From: an uncultured Sulfolobales archaeon
GTDB taxonomy: Archaea > Thermoproteota > Thermoprotei_A > Sulfolobales > NBVN01
Length of the DNA: 64,000 nt
Assembly (NCBI GenBank): GCA_938073905.1
Contig: CALJEN010000004.1
Location: forward strand, 1-64,000
Direction: 5' to 3'
Below the pieces are notes generated by a model. The model saw only the letters and a list, made by a program, of their open reading frames with translations. It searched no databases and was not told the origin of the DNA. Made by a program: the position numbers and the translations under genes. Positions 1 to 7,681 of the stretch are shown in pieces (the stretch's first letter is position 1; every line of letters starts with the position of its first letter).

Positions 1-797
1 GCGCCAACGTGGTCGTCTGCCAGAAGGGCATCGACGACGTGGCCCAGCACTTCCTGGCCAAGAAGGGCGTGCTGGCCGTCAGGAGGGTGAAGAGGTCTGA
101 CATGGAGAAGCTGGAGAGGGCCACGGGCGGGAGGATAGTCACGAGCGTGCGCGACCTCACCGAGAAGGACTTGGGCTACGCGGAGCTGGTGGAGGAGAGG
201 AGGGTCGGGAACGACAAGATGGTGTTCGTAGAGGGATGCAGGAACCCGAAGGCCGTCACGATACTCGTTCGCGGAGCCAACGACATGATCCTCGACGACG
301 CCGAGAGGTCCCTCAACGACGCCATCAACGCCCTGAGGAACGTGTTGAGAGACCCCAAGGTGCTTCCGGGAGGCGGTGCTCCGGAGATAGAGGTGGCCCT
401 GAAGCTGAAGAGGTGGGCCGAGACGGTCAGCGGCAAGGAGCAGCTGGCCGTTCTGGCCTTCGCCGACGCCATCGAGGAGATAGCCGTGATACTGGCCAGG
501 TCCGCCGGCATGGACCCGCTCGAGACCATCATGGAGCTCAGGAAGATGCACGCGGACGGCAACAAATACGCCGGGATAAACGTCCTCGAGGGCAAGATAG
601 TAGAGGACATGAGGAAGCTGAAGGTCGTGGACCCGCTGTCGGTGAAGAAGCAGGTAATCAGGGCCGCGACGGAGGCCGCGACCGCCATACTGAAGGTCGA
701 CGACCTGATAGCGGCTTCGCCGCTGAAGAAGGAGGAGAAGAAGGGCAAGAAGGAGGAGGAAGAGGAGACCGGTGTTAGCAAGCCCGAGCTAGACTAA
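1..797 (+). CDS. thsA: Thermosome (group II chaperonin) subunit, C-terminal part
   Basis: This is the C-terminal half of a group II chaperonin subunit, cut by the left window edge; the reading frame is already open at base 3, so the track start at 9 is not the true start. Thermosome rings use ATP to fold proteins in the cytosol. The conserved segment [13 protein letters not shown], the following equatorial-domain region ([25 protein letters not shown]) and the length of about 264 residues to the end match the family. The tail is lysine/glutamate rich ([14 protein letters not shown]) and lacks the Gly-Met repeat found at the end of many thermosome subunits. Which paralogue (alpha, beta, gamma) cannot be decided from this part, so the symbol is generic. 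Confidence 0.95.
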   Translation, partial: ANVVVCQKGIDDVAQHFLAKKGVLAVRRVKRSDMEKLERATGGRIVTSVRDLTEKDLGYAELVEERRVGNDKMVFVEGCRNPKAVTILVRGANDMILDDAERSLNDAINALRNVLRDPKVLPGGGAPEIEVALKLKRWAETVSGKEQLAVLAFADAIEEIAVILARSAGMDPLETIMELRKMHADGNKYAGINVLEGKIVEDMRKLKVVDPLSVKKQVIRAATEAATAILKVDDLIAASPLKKEEKKGKKEEEEETGVSKPELD

Positions 798-870
798 CAG
801 GTCCACCGCATTTTTGGTCGCGAGCAGAGCAAGCGGTTCCCACCAGTCGAGCTTGGGCTAGGAAGCTCCG

Positions 871-880
871 CTATAACTTT
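871..880 (+). promoter_or_regulatory. TATA box of trm1
   Basis: An AT-rich box (ctataacttt) stands out from the GC-rich spacer after the thermosome gene. Its centre is about 31 bases before the ATG at 907, which suits a leaderless or very short-leader transcript and favours ATG 907 over the GTG at 892. Confidence 0.5.
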
Positions 881-906
881 TTCCTCCCGAAGTGAGCTGG
901 GGGGAA

Positions 907-2109
907 ATGCCGGTCGCAGTTGACGGTGAGGAGCTCAAAGAGCTTGTCGAGGGCAAGGTCAGGCTACTGCTCTACGACCTGGACAGATACCGGAGACCCG
1001 ACGGGATCTACGAGCCCGCCTGGTCGCCCGTCTTCTACAACCCGGCAGCCACCTTTAGCAGGGACTTCAGCGTTCTCGCGGTGTCCCTGCTAGACCTGCG
1101 GGACGCCGCGGTGCTGGACGCTCTCGCCGGCACCGGCGTCAGGGCCCTGCGCTACTGCGTCGAGGTGCCCGGCGTGGCCAAGTGCTTCGCCAACGACATC
1201 GATAGGAGGGCCTACGAGCTGATCGTCAGGAATGTGGCGCTCAACGGGCTCGAGGGGAGAGTGGTGGCGCTCAACGAAGACGCTAACGTAGCCATGTACA
1301 GCCTCAAGAGGTCGGGCGAGAGGCTCGACGTGATCGACGTAGACCCCTACGGCTCTCCCGCGCCCTACCTTAGAGCGGCCTCCTGGGCCGTGAGGAACGG
1401 GGGCTACCTGGGCATCACGGCGACGGACGTGGCCTCGCTGTCCGGAGCGAGACCGTGGGCCGGGAGCAGGAGGTACTGGTGCCAGCTCACGCTCACCGAC
1501 GTGCCTAAGGTCGTCGCCCTGCGGGTCATGCTCGGCTACGCTGCCAGGGTGGCCGCCGAGCTGGACAGATACGTGGAGCCCCTGACATACGCGGTGTACG
1601 CGCACTTCATCAGGGTCGTCTACTCCGTGAAGAAGGGGGCCACCGCTGCCGACGCGATGCTATCCGAGAGCCTGGGCTACATGAAGTATTGCGGCGCGTG
1701 TGGGTTCAGGGAGTTCGCGCGCTCGATCGAGGAGATGAGCTGCGGGGTCTGCGGCAGCAGACTAGCCTACCTGGGCCCTCTGTGGATAGGGAGGCTCGTC
1801 TCCCGAGAGCTCGTGGAGAGGGCCGTGGAGAGGATGCCGGCGTTCTCCTATATGAGCTCTGCTGTCAAGCTGTCCAAGCTCCTCGAGTACCAGCTGGCCG
1901 AGGCCGAGGGCGGTGTCCTAGTCCCCTACGACGTGGTCTCGATGTCGAGCCGCCTCAGGTTGAATCCCCCGAAGGTCGAGAGGGTAGTCGAGTGTCTGAG
2001 GTCCCTGGGGTACAAAGCAGCGAGGTTCTTCGGCGCCGCTACGACCCTGGAGACAGATGCGCCCTACGAGGACTTCGTGAGGTGCACGAGGCATGCGGCA
2101 GGAGCCTAG
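907..2109 (+). CDS. trm1: tRNA (guanine26-N2) dimethyltransferase Trm1
   Basis: Trm1 transfers methyl groups from S-adenosylmethionine to N2 of G26 in tRNA. Seen: N-terminal EGKVRLLLYD and VFYNPAATFSRDFSV typical of the family, SAM-binding VLDALAGTGVRALRY, the catalytic DVDPYGSPAPYLRAA motif, and a C-terminal zinc ribbon with CxxC pairs (YCGACGF ... SCGVCGS). About 400 residues is the usual archaeal length. The ORF track starts at GTG 892; I prefer ATG 907 because the TATA box at 871-880 places the transcript start near 900. It stands alone on the plus strand, after the thermosome gene and before a structured 300-base gap. Function is confident from the motifs; the exact start is inferred. 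Confidence 0.93.
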   Translation: MPVAVDGEELKELVEGKVRLLLYDLDRYRRPDGIYEPAWSPVFYNPAATFSRDFSVLAVSLLDLRDAAVLDALAGTGVRALRYCVEVPGVAKCFANDIDRRAYELIVRNVALNGLEGRVVALNEDANVAMYSLKRSGERLDVIDVDPYGSPAPYLRAASWAVRNGGYLGITATDVASLSGARPWAGSRRYWCQLTLTDVPKVVALRVMLGYAARVAAELDRYVEPLTYAVYAHFIRVVYSVKKGATAADAMLSESLGYMKYCGACGFREFARSIEEMSCGVCGSRLAYLGPLWIGRLVSRELVERAVERMPAFSYMSSAVKLSKLLEYQLAEAEGGVLVPYDVVSMSSRLRLNPPKVERVVECLRSLGYKAARFFGAATTLETDAPYEDFVRCTRHAAGA

Positions 2110-2137
2110 CTGCTCGCGGGTTCTGGACCAAGCTTCT

Positions 2138-2263
2138 CCCGGGTTCAGGGAAGCCCTCATCAGCTTCCTCCTCTGGGGCGAACCCGCTTCATCCCCCGCG
2201 GACATGTCCCGGGGCTCGGCCTTGGAGATCTCCCCCTCTAGGGCTTCCGCTCCCGAACCCGGG
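2138..2263. repeat. Nested inverted repeat / candidate structured RNA
   Basis: Two perfect 9-base arms are nested in register: CCCGGGTTC (2138-2146) pairs with GAACCCGGG (2255-2263), and just inside them GGAAGCCCT (2149-2157) pairs with AGGGCTTCC (2240-2248). Near the middle lies a third, nearly self-complementary segment around GGACATGTCC, flanked by CCCCG and CGGGG. Together they would fold into an elongated rod of about 126 nucleotides. It could be a free small RNA, a 3' UTR structure of trm1 or a palindromic DNA element. I do not recognise a known RNA family. Confidence 0.5.
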
Positions 2264-2359
2264 ACACCTCCCCGTCGTCTCCCACCGGCGCTCGTCCAGG
2301 CGTGCCGATAGCGAACCCCTCTGACCTGAAAACTGCCGCAGACGGCCCACGCGCTCGCC

Positions 2360-2376
2360 GAATGCCGCGGGCATTC
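2360..2376. promoter_or_regulatory. Palindrome directly before a TATA box, candidate operator
   Basis: GAATGCC-GCG-GGCATTC is a perfect 7-base inverted repeat with a 3-base centre, placed 6 bases upstream of the TATA box of the AbrB-PhoU gene. Such a spot suits a regulator or activator site. Which protein binds is unknown; autoregulation by the AbrB domain is only a guess. Confidence 0.35.
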
Positions 2377-2382
2377 ATAAAA

Positions 2383-2392
2383 CTATTTATAG
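2383..2392 (+). promoter_or_regulatory. TATA box of the AbrB-PhoU gene
   Basis: ctatttatag in an otherwise GC-rich spacer, about 36 bases before the ATG at 2424, fits an archaeal promoter. Confidence 0.6.
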
Positions 2393-2423
2393 GTTACTTA
2401 CACATAAGAAACTTGGAACGCGG

Positions 2424-3311
2424 ATGTCAGAACGCCTGGTCAAGAAGGTGAACGTTGTCGGAAGGGGCTCCCTCTCCGTCGTGATCCCGAAGAGGTGGGC
2501 CGACTCCCTCGGCATAAAGCCGGGCGATAGGGTCTTCCTCGGCTTCGACGGTTCCAGGATCATCATATCGCCAGCGACCAGTGAGGAGGGCGAGGAGGTC
2601 AACCTGATGATAGAGGCGGAGCCTCGGGAGCTGGCTCTGATGAAGCTGATCGCGTCCTACATCGAGGGGGTCACCAGGATCAAGGTGAGGGCCAGCTACG
2701 AGCGCGTCCTAGAGCTATCGGAGGGTCTCAAGGACTACGTGACGGGCTTCGTCCTGATGGCCGACCCGAGCTCGACAGTGCATGAACTAGCGTTCTCCGA
2801 CGTCAAGACGAGCGTCCCCTCCGCCCTGAGGATCCTCGAGGCCGTCTCGGAGGAGCTCCTGATCTGCGCCGAGGAGCGGTGCCCCTCGATCCACGCACTC
2901 TACAGGGAGTTCCGCAGGAAGTACCTCTACTTCCTGAGGGCGGCGAAGCGCGGCGTGGCCGAGGGGTCCCTAGATCCCCACGATGCGCTGGATCTCGTGA
3001 TGACGGTGGAGTACGTCAAGGAGCTCTTCGACTTCATCGTGGCGCTGGGGCTGGAGGCGCCTGAGGAGGACCGTGAGCTCTCGAGGGTGCTGGATCTGGC
3101 CAGAGCGGCGATAAGCGCCAATCTTGCGCAGGACATCGAGACGGCCATGGATAGCGTTACCAGGATCCTCGGCCTGCTGGAGGGCGTGAAGTGCTCCTCG
3201 GGGGCCTGCAGGAACGTTAAGTACCTGGTTGCTAGGCTCTCGGAAGCTGTGCTGGGGAGGTGTGTCAGGACCAAGGCCTGCAGGTGCAAGTACTTCTTCC
3301 CGAAGGTGTGA
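2424..3311 (+). CDS. AbrB-PhoU fusion protein (phosphate-uptake regulator-like)
   Basis: The first ~50 residues form a SpoVT/AbrB-type DNA-binding swapped hairpin (VNVVGRGSLSVVIPKRWADSLGIKPGDRV), followed by about 240 mostly helical residues that resemble PhoU three-helix bundles. Archaeal proteins with this order are annotated as PhoU-type regulators of phosphate uptake. No pst transport genes are nearby, so a phosphate role here is only a family inference. The helical part contains several cysteines, and the last 35 residues contain five (KCSSGAC..., CVRTKACRCKYFF), which could bind metal. ATG 2424 follows its own promoter. The gene lies about 100 bases upstream of the hydrogenase operon and might act on it, which is untested. 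Confidence 0.7.
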   Translation: MSERLVKKVNVVGRGSLSVVIPKRWADSLGIKPGDRVFLGFDGSRIIISPATSEEGEEVNLMIEAEPRELALMKLIASYIEGVTRIKVRASYERVLELSEGLKDYVTGFVLMADPSSTVHELAFSDVKTSVPSALRILEAVSEELLICAEERCPSIHALYREFRRKYLYFLRAAKRGVAEGSLDPHDALDLVMTVEYVKELFDFIVALGLEAPEEDRELSRVLDLARAAISANLAQDIETAMDSVTRILGLLEGVKCSSGACRNVKYLVARLSEAVLGRCVRTKACRCKYFFPKV

Positions 3312-3374
3312 GCAGAGTCCGTCTAGCTGAGTCCACCCGACATACGTATCACTAACTACCCTAAATTAACCATC

Positions 3375-3384
3375 GCTTTTAACA
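3375..3384 (+). promoter_or_regulatory. TATA box of the hydrogenase operon
   Basis: gcttttaaca within an AT-rich patch (3350-3395), about 33 bases upstream of the GTG at 3413. This is the only obvious promoter before the five tightly spaced hydrogenase genes. Confidence 0.55.
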
Positions 3385-3412
3385 CTGTTAGAACAAGCCT
3401 ACGAGGGAGTGG

Positions 3413-3943
3413 GTGGATCCCGAGGAGGCGGCGGAGCGCCTGGTTTCTAAGTACGGATCTGGGAGGGGCAGTCTGATACGCATACTCCAGGAGATCCAGA
3501 AAACCTTCGGATACCTACCGAGAGAGGGGCTAGAGGCCGTCTCCCGGAGGCTCGGAGTACCGCTGAGCGAGGTGCTCAACGTGGCCACGTTCTACCATCA
3601 GTTTAGGCTGGAGCCCCTGGGAACCTACGTCGTGCAGGTGTGCTTCGGCACGGCCTGCTACCTGCGCGGTTCCCCGCAGGTCTACGAGGCGATGAGGCTA
3701 GCGGCGGGGCTGAACGGAGGAAGGACTACGACGGAGGACAGAGCCATCACGATCGAGAAGGCGAGATGCTTCGGCTGCTGCGCCCTGGCCCCGGTGCTCA
3801 TGGTCGTCTCCTCTAACGGCTCGGAGAGGTACATACACGGGAGGCTCAACCCGCAGGAGGCGAGGAGGCTGGTCTACGCGTATAGACAGAGGGCGGCGGT
3901 TGCCGCGGGGTACGGCAGTGCGTCCGCCGGCAGCCCCGGGTAG
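3413..3943 (+). CDS. NuoE/HoxE/HydC-like [2Fe-2S] diaphorase subunit of hydrogenase
   Basis: Small electron-transfer subunit that partners the NuoF-like NAD(P)H-binding subunit. Seen: the N-terminal helical domain (ILQEIQKTFGYLP, VATFYHQF) and the thioredoxin-like [2Fe-2S] fold with four cysteine ligands, C77-x4-C82 (VCFGTAC) and C119-x3-C123 (CFGCC). At 176 residues it has the usual length. The last ~20 residues are low-complexity (Ala/Gly/Ser) and overlap the start region of the next gene. GTG 3413 is preceded by GAGG. It is the first gene of the hydrogenase operon. NuoE of complex I is excluded because no membrane Nuo subunits follow; HydC of a multimeric hydrogenase is the best match. Confidence 0.9.
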   Translation: MDPEEAAERLVSKYGSGRGSLIRILQEIQKTFGYLPREGLEAVSRRLGVPLSEVLNVATFYHQFRLEPLGTYVVQVCFGTACYLRGSPQVYEAMRLAAGLNGGRTTTEDRAITIEKARCFGCCALAPVLMVVSSNGSERYIHGRLNPQEARRLVYAYRQRAAVAAGYGSASAGSPG

Positions 3944-5744
3944 ACTGATATACGGCAGCAAGGGCTTCAGGATAAGGGTACCCCTCTCGAGCTGCACCCT
4001 GGCAGCCGGCGCCGAGGAGGTCTACAGAGCCGCTCTCAGAGCTGTCGAGGAGCTCGGGCTAGACGCGGAGGTATACAGAGTGGGGTGCACGGGACTGTGC
4101 TTCATGGACCCCTGGGTGGAGCTGGCCAAGGAGGGGCTTCCCCCGACCATCTACGCTAACGTGAGGCCGGACCAGGTGCCGCGCATAGTGGAGGACTACT
4201 CCAGAGGCGACCTGAGAGGAGCCGCGGCCCTGAGGTTCAGGATCGAGGGGTTCGAGGGAGGGCCCCCGGCTCTGGAGGAGCTCGACTTCTGGAGGCTCCA
4301 GACCAGGTACGTCTCCAGGAACTGCGGACTGGTAGACCCGGAGTCCCTAGAGGACTACGTCGAGACCGGCGGCTACTCGGGGCTCCGGAAGGCCCTGAGC
4401 ATGAGCAGAGAGGAGGTGATCGAGGCAGTCAAGGCCTCCGGGCTCAGGGGCAGGGGAGGAGCCGGGTTCCCCACGTGGCTCAAGTGGAGGGTGGCGTACG
4501 AGCAGAGGAGCGACGTCAAGTACGTGATATGCAACGGCGACGAGGGAGACCCCGGAGCGTTCATGAACAGGCTCCTGGCGGAGTCCGACCCTCACAGGGT
4601 CCTGGAGGGGCTGATCATAGCGGGGTACGCCACTGGTGCCACCAGGGGGATAATATTCGTGAGGGCCGAAAAGCCCCTCATGGCCGATAGGCTCGAGAGG
4701 GCCGTCGAGGCCGCCAGGAGGTGCGGCCTTCTCGGCAAGGACATACTCGGGTCCGGCTTCGACTTCGACGTGGAGGTGTACAGGAGCGCTGGGGCCTTCG
4801 TCTGCGGTGAAGAGACAGCTCTAATAGCTGCCATCGAGGGGAGGTCGAGGCCGAGGCAGAGGCCTCCCTACCCGGCGGTCAAGGGACTCTGGGACGAGCC
4901 GACCGTGGTCAACAACGTGGAGACCCTAGCTCACGTGGCCACGATATTCCAGGCTGGCATCGAGGAGTTCGCGAAGTACGGCACCGAGAGGTCCAGGGGG
5001 ACTAAGATGTTCTGCGTCACCGGTGCCGTCAGGAGAACGGGGGTCTACGAGGTGCCCATAGGGACGAGGATAAAGACCCTGGTCTTCGACATAGCCGGAG
5101 GCCCGCCCGAGGGAAGGAAGATCAAGGCGGTTCAGATAGGGGGCCCGAGCGGCGGCTGCATCCCGGCCGAGCTCTTCGACCTAGAGCTGGACTACGAGAG
5201 CCTTCAGAGCTACGGCGCCATAATGGGCTCGGGGGGCCTCGTGGTGATCGACGACGGCAGCTGCATGGTGGACGTCGCCAGATACTTCACTGGCTTTACC
5301 CTTGCCGAGTCCTGCGGTAAGTGTCTCCCCTGCAGGGTCGGCATGAAGCAGCTCAGCGAAATACTGGAGAGGATAGCCAGCGGAGAGGGGTCTGTGGAGG
5401 ACATAGAGCTTGCTCAGGAGCTCGGCGAGTCCATAGCCAAGACGAGCCTCTGCGCGCTCGGGGGGACGGCCCCCAACCCGATACTGTCTACTCTGAGGTA
5501 CTTCAGGCAGGAGTACGTAGAGCACGTGGTCAACCGCAGGTGTCCCGCGAAGGTGTGCTCCAAACTGGTGAAGTACGTGATAGACCCGTACCTCTGCAAG
5601 GGATGTGGTCTGTGCGCTAAGGCCTGCCCGGCAAGCGCCATATCCGGCTCGCCGGGGAGGGTCTACCAGATCGACGAGAGCCTCTGCGCTAAGTGCGGCC
5701 AGTGTTTAGTCGCGTGCCCCTTCGGGGCAGTGAGGAAGGTGTAG
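3918..5744 (+). CDS. NuoF/HydB-like flavoprotein subunit of hydrogenase
   Basis: Carries FMN and the NAD(P)H site. Domains in order: N-terminal thioredoxin-like domain; GRGGAGFP (near residue 180 of the track ORF) and NGDEGDPGAF for NAD and FMN; SAGAFVCGEETALI; the [4Fe-4S] motif SCGKCLPCR with its fourth cysteine in SLCALG; and a C-terminal 2[4Fe-4S] ferredoxin (CKGCGLCAKACP, CAKCGQCLVACP). The C-terminal ferredoxin is the hallmark of HydB in electron-bifurcating hydrogenases and is absent from plain complex I NuoF. In the N-terminal domain only SSC and GCTGLC cysteines are visible, so the first ligand of the usual [2Fe-2S] set looks missing. The track starts at TTG 3900; GTG 3918 shortens the overlap with the previous gene. 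Start uncertain, family certain. Confidence 0.9.
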   Translation: MRPPAAPGRLIYGSKGFRIRVPLSSCTLAAGAEEVYRAALRAVEELGLDAEVYRVGCTGLCFMDPWVELAKEGLPPTIYANVRPDQVPRIVEDYSRGDLRGAAALRFRIEGFEGGPPALEELDFWRLQTRYVSRNCGLVDPESLEDYVETGGYSGLRKALSMSREEVIEAVKASGLRGRGGAGFPTWLKWRVAYEQRSDVKYVICNGDEGDPGAFMNRLLAESDPHRVLEGLIIAGYATGATRGIIFVRAEKPLMADRLERAVEAARRCGLLGKDILGSGFDFDVEVYRSAGAFVCGEETALIAAIEGRSRPRQRPPYPAVKGLWDEPTVVNNVETLAHVATIFQAGIEEFAKYGTERSRGTKMFCVTGAVRRTGVYEVPIGTRIKTLVFDIAGGPPEGRKIKAVQIGGPSGGCIPAELFDLELDYESLQSYGAIMGSGGLVVIDDGSCMVDVARYFTGFTLAESCGKCLPCRVGMKQLSEILERIASGEGSVEDIELAQELGESIAKTSLCALGGTAPNPILSTLRYFRQEYVEHVVNRRCPAKVCSKLVKYVIDPYLCKGCGLCAKACPASAISGSPGRVYQIDESLCAKCGQCLVACPFGAVRKV

Positions 5745-5747
5745 GAT

Positions 5748-6398
5748 ATGGTCAGGGTCTACGTGAACGGCGTGAGTGTGGATGTTCCCCAAGACGCGCC
5801 CGTGATAGAGGCGGTCGAGAAGGCCGGATACCGGGTGCCGCTGCTCTGCTACCTCGAGGGGCTGTTCGACGAGGCCACGTGCAGGGTGTGCGTAGTCGTG
5901 GTCAACGGGAGGGTGGTGCCCGCGTGCCGGTTCCCGGTCTCCGAGGGAGCCAAGGTCTTGACGGACAGCCCGGAGCTCACCAGGTACAGGAGGCTGAACT
6001 TCGAGCTTCTCCTCTCCACGCACCGGCTCAGGTGCTGGAGCTGTTCGCGGAAGTCGAGATGCCGCCTGGTAGAGCTCTCCAGGGACTTCGGCGTGGAGGG
6101 GATACCCGTATGCGCGGAGTGTCCCCTCGTTGGGGAGGACTGCCTGGTTGCCAAGGGGCTGCCGTGCTTAGGGCCCCTGACCGTCGCCGGCTGCTCGGCC
6201 GAGTGCACGCGCCAAGGGCTCCCGTGTACGGGGTGCAGAGGCTTCGTAAGCGACCCCGGGGTCTGGGAGGACGCCATGAGGGAACTCTACGGGAAGTACG
6301 GGGTGGAAAGGGAAGACCTCGAGGAGGCTATGAAGTTCTTCTGGAGGTCCGTTCCCGAGAGGCTGAGGAGGACTCTCTCCGGGGTGGAAGGGGGTTGA
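5748..6398 (+). CDS. Chimera: HydA/HoxU N-terminal [2Fe-2S]+His-Cys domain joined to [NiFe] small-subunit C-terminal FeS domain
   Basis: Residues 1-115 look like the N-terminus of NuoG, HoxU or [FeFe]-hydrogenase HydA: a [2Fe-2S] plant-type fold with C34, C45, C48, C60 (CRVC) followed by the His-Cys [4Fe-4S] site H92, C96, C99, C105. Where those proteins continue with a 2[4Fe-4S] ferredoxin, this one switches to the C-terminal half of a group 3 [NiFe]-hydrogenase small subunit: CAEC (122-125), C132, LPCLGPLTVAGC (C140, C149), C153, C160-TGC163, then a helical tail. That half normally holds the two FeS clusters distal to the active site. The missing ferredoxin part is found in the gene at 7682. 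ATG 5748 lies 3 bases after the previous stop. Confidence 0.85.
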   Translation: MVRVYVNGVSVDVPQDAPVIEAVEKAGYRVPLLCYLEGLFDEATCRVCVVVVNGRVVPACRFPVSEGAKVLTDSPELTRYRRLNFELLLSTHRLRCWSCSRKSRCRLVELSRDFGVEGIPVCAECPLVGEDCLVAKGLPCLGPLTVAGCSAECTRQGLPCTGCRGFVSDPGVWEDAMRELYGKYGVEREDLEEAMKFFWRSVPERLRRTLSGVEGG

Positions 6399-7675
6399 GC
6401 GGTGCGGTGAGCTGGGAGTTGGGCAGGGTAGCTGGGGAGTCCAGGCTGGAGATACTGCTAGAGAGGGACGCCGTTAGGGTTACGTACGGCTCGCTGCTCA
6501 GCCTGAGGGGCTTCGAGAGGCTCGTAGTGGGGCGCAGAGCGGACGACGTGCCGCTCATAGCCTCGAGGATATGCGGGGTCTGCAGCCATGCCCACTTCTG
6601 GGCCCCGGCACTCGCTGTGGAGCAGATAGCCGGCGTCGAGGCCTCCGAGGATGCTGTGGTGCTCAGAGACGTCTGCAACAAATTGCAGCTGCTGCAGAAC
6701 CACGCAGCCCACCTAGGGGTCCTAGCGCTGCCAGACTACGTGGACGAGGATGCCTCCAGGCTCCTCGCGAGGGATACCCTAAGGCTCAACAGCCACCTGG
6801 GCAAGGCGATAAGGCTCGTGTGCGGTAGGCTCACGGCGCCCAACAACTACGTTCCGGGAGGGTTCTGCGCAGACATCAGCTCGAGGGTCCTGGCCTCGGC
6901 CCTCGAGTACCTCAGGTCCTCGCGACCCCTCCTCGAGGGGCTCGCCGAGAGGGTCCTCGAGGTGGAGCTGCCCGAGCTGGAGGACCCAGCGCCCAACTAC
7001 GTGGCTCTGCTAGATCATCGCGGCGGGACCGTCCCGAGGGGGCAGCCGTACTGCCTGAGCACGTCATACGACGGGGCGGAGCGCGTATGCGTTACGCCGG
7101 AGAACTACGGGGAGCTCTTTAGGGAGCTGCGGACCGAGTACTCGACGAGCAAGAAGTGCCTCTTCATGGGGCGTCCCTTCTACGTGGGGGCCAGAGCGAG
7201 ACTCCTGAGCGCCCTGAGAACCCGCAGTCTCGATAGCGACCTCGCGAGCACCCTGGCTAGCTATGAGGGGGTGCTGAGGAGAAATCCGTTCTCCAACCTG
7301 TACGCTAAGGCGCTAGAGTCCCGGATAGTCCTGGACTCGGTGATGCGGGACCTGAGCGAGCTGTCCTCTAGAGAACCGAGACTGAGACCATCGACGACCT
7401 CGAGGAGCGCGTCCGCGGGGCTTGGTGTCATCGAGGCGCCGAGAGGGCTGCTGATACACTACTACGAGGCCGGTGAGGACCGGAGGATCCGCAGGGCCGA
7501 CGTGATCACTCCGACGGTCATGAACGCGGAGCACATCGAGCTGGCAGCTACCGCGCTGGTGCAGAGGCTCCTGAACGAGGGTGCCGGCGAGGCGACCATA
7601 CAGAGGCAGGCGGAGGCTCTCGTGAGGGCATATGACCCCTGCATACCGTGCGCGGTGCACGTGGTCAGGAGGTGA
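6395..7675 (+). CDS. [NiFe]-hydrogenase large (catalytic) subunit, group 3 type
   Basis: Carries the Ni-Fe active site for H2 oxidation or evolution. Seen: the L1 motif RICGVCSHAH (R58, C60, C63, H67) and the L2 motif DPCIPCAVH at the very end (C416, C419, H422), plus RGFE near residue 39. The ORF track line starting at 5693 is the same frame read too far upstream; the real start is TTG 6395, overlapping the previous stop as TTGA with GGGGTGG seven bases before it, or GTG 6407. At about 426 residues it has group 3 length. Only four residues (VVRR) follow the last histidine, so the usual cleavable C-terminal extension is almost absent. No maturation (hyp) genes lie in the window. Confidence 0.93.
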   Translation: MSGAVSWELGRVAGESRLEILLERDAVRVTYGSLLSLRGFERLVVGRRADDVPLIASRICGVCSHAHFWAPALAVEQIAGVEASEDAVVLRDVCNKLQLLQNHAAHLGVLALPDYVDEDASRLLARDTLRLNSHLGKAIRLVCGRLTAPNNYVPGGFCADISSRVLASALEYLRSSRPLLEGLAERVLEVELPELEDPAPNYVALLDHRGGTVPRGQPYCLSTSYDGAERVCVTPENYGELFRELRTEYSTSKKCLFMGRPFYVGARARLLSALRTRSLDSDLASTLASYEGVLRRNPFSNLYAKALESRIVLDSVMRDLSELSSREPRLRPSTTSRSASAGLGVIEAPRGLLIHYYEAGEDRRIRRADVITPTVMNAEHIELAATALVQRLLNEGAGEATIQRQAEALVRAYDPCIPCAVHVVRR

Positions 7676-7681
7676 GGAGCC

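Larger units (their letters stand above)
2110..2382. other. Gene-free stretch with strong secondary structure
   Basis: No convincing gene lies between trm1 and the AbrB-PhoU gene. The short plus-strand ORF 2093-2311 overlaps the trm1 end and has no family-like content. The stretch holds a long nested inverted repeat (2138-2263), a second small hairpin (2360-2376) and, at its end, the TATA box of the next gene. No tRNA-like T-loop was found. Confidence 0.6.

Noticed and set aside
2093-2311. Small plus-strand ORF after trm1
   Set aside because: It overlaps the trm1 end, has no promoter of its own or family-like content, and covers the inverted repeat.
5693-6394. N-terminal extension of the [NiFe] large subunit as listed in the ORF track
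   Set aside because: This part is low-complexity Arg/Gly sequence overlapping the 5748 gene in another frame, a GC-rich shadow.
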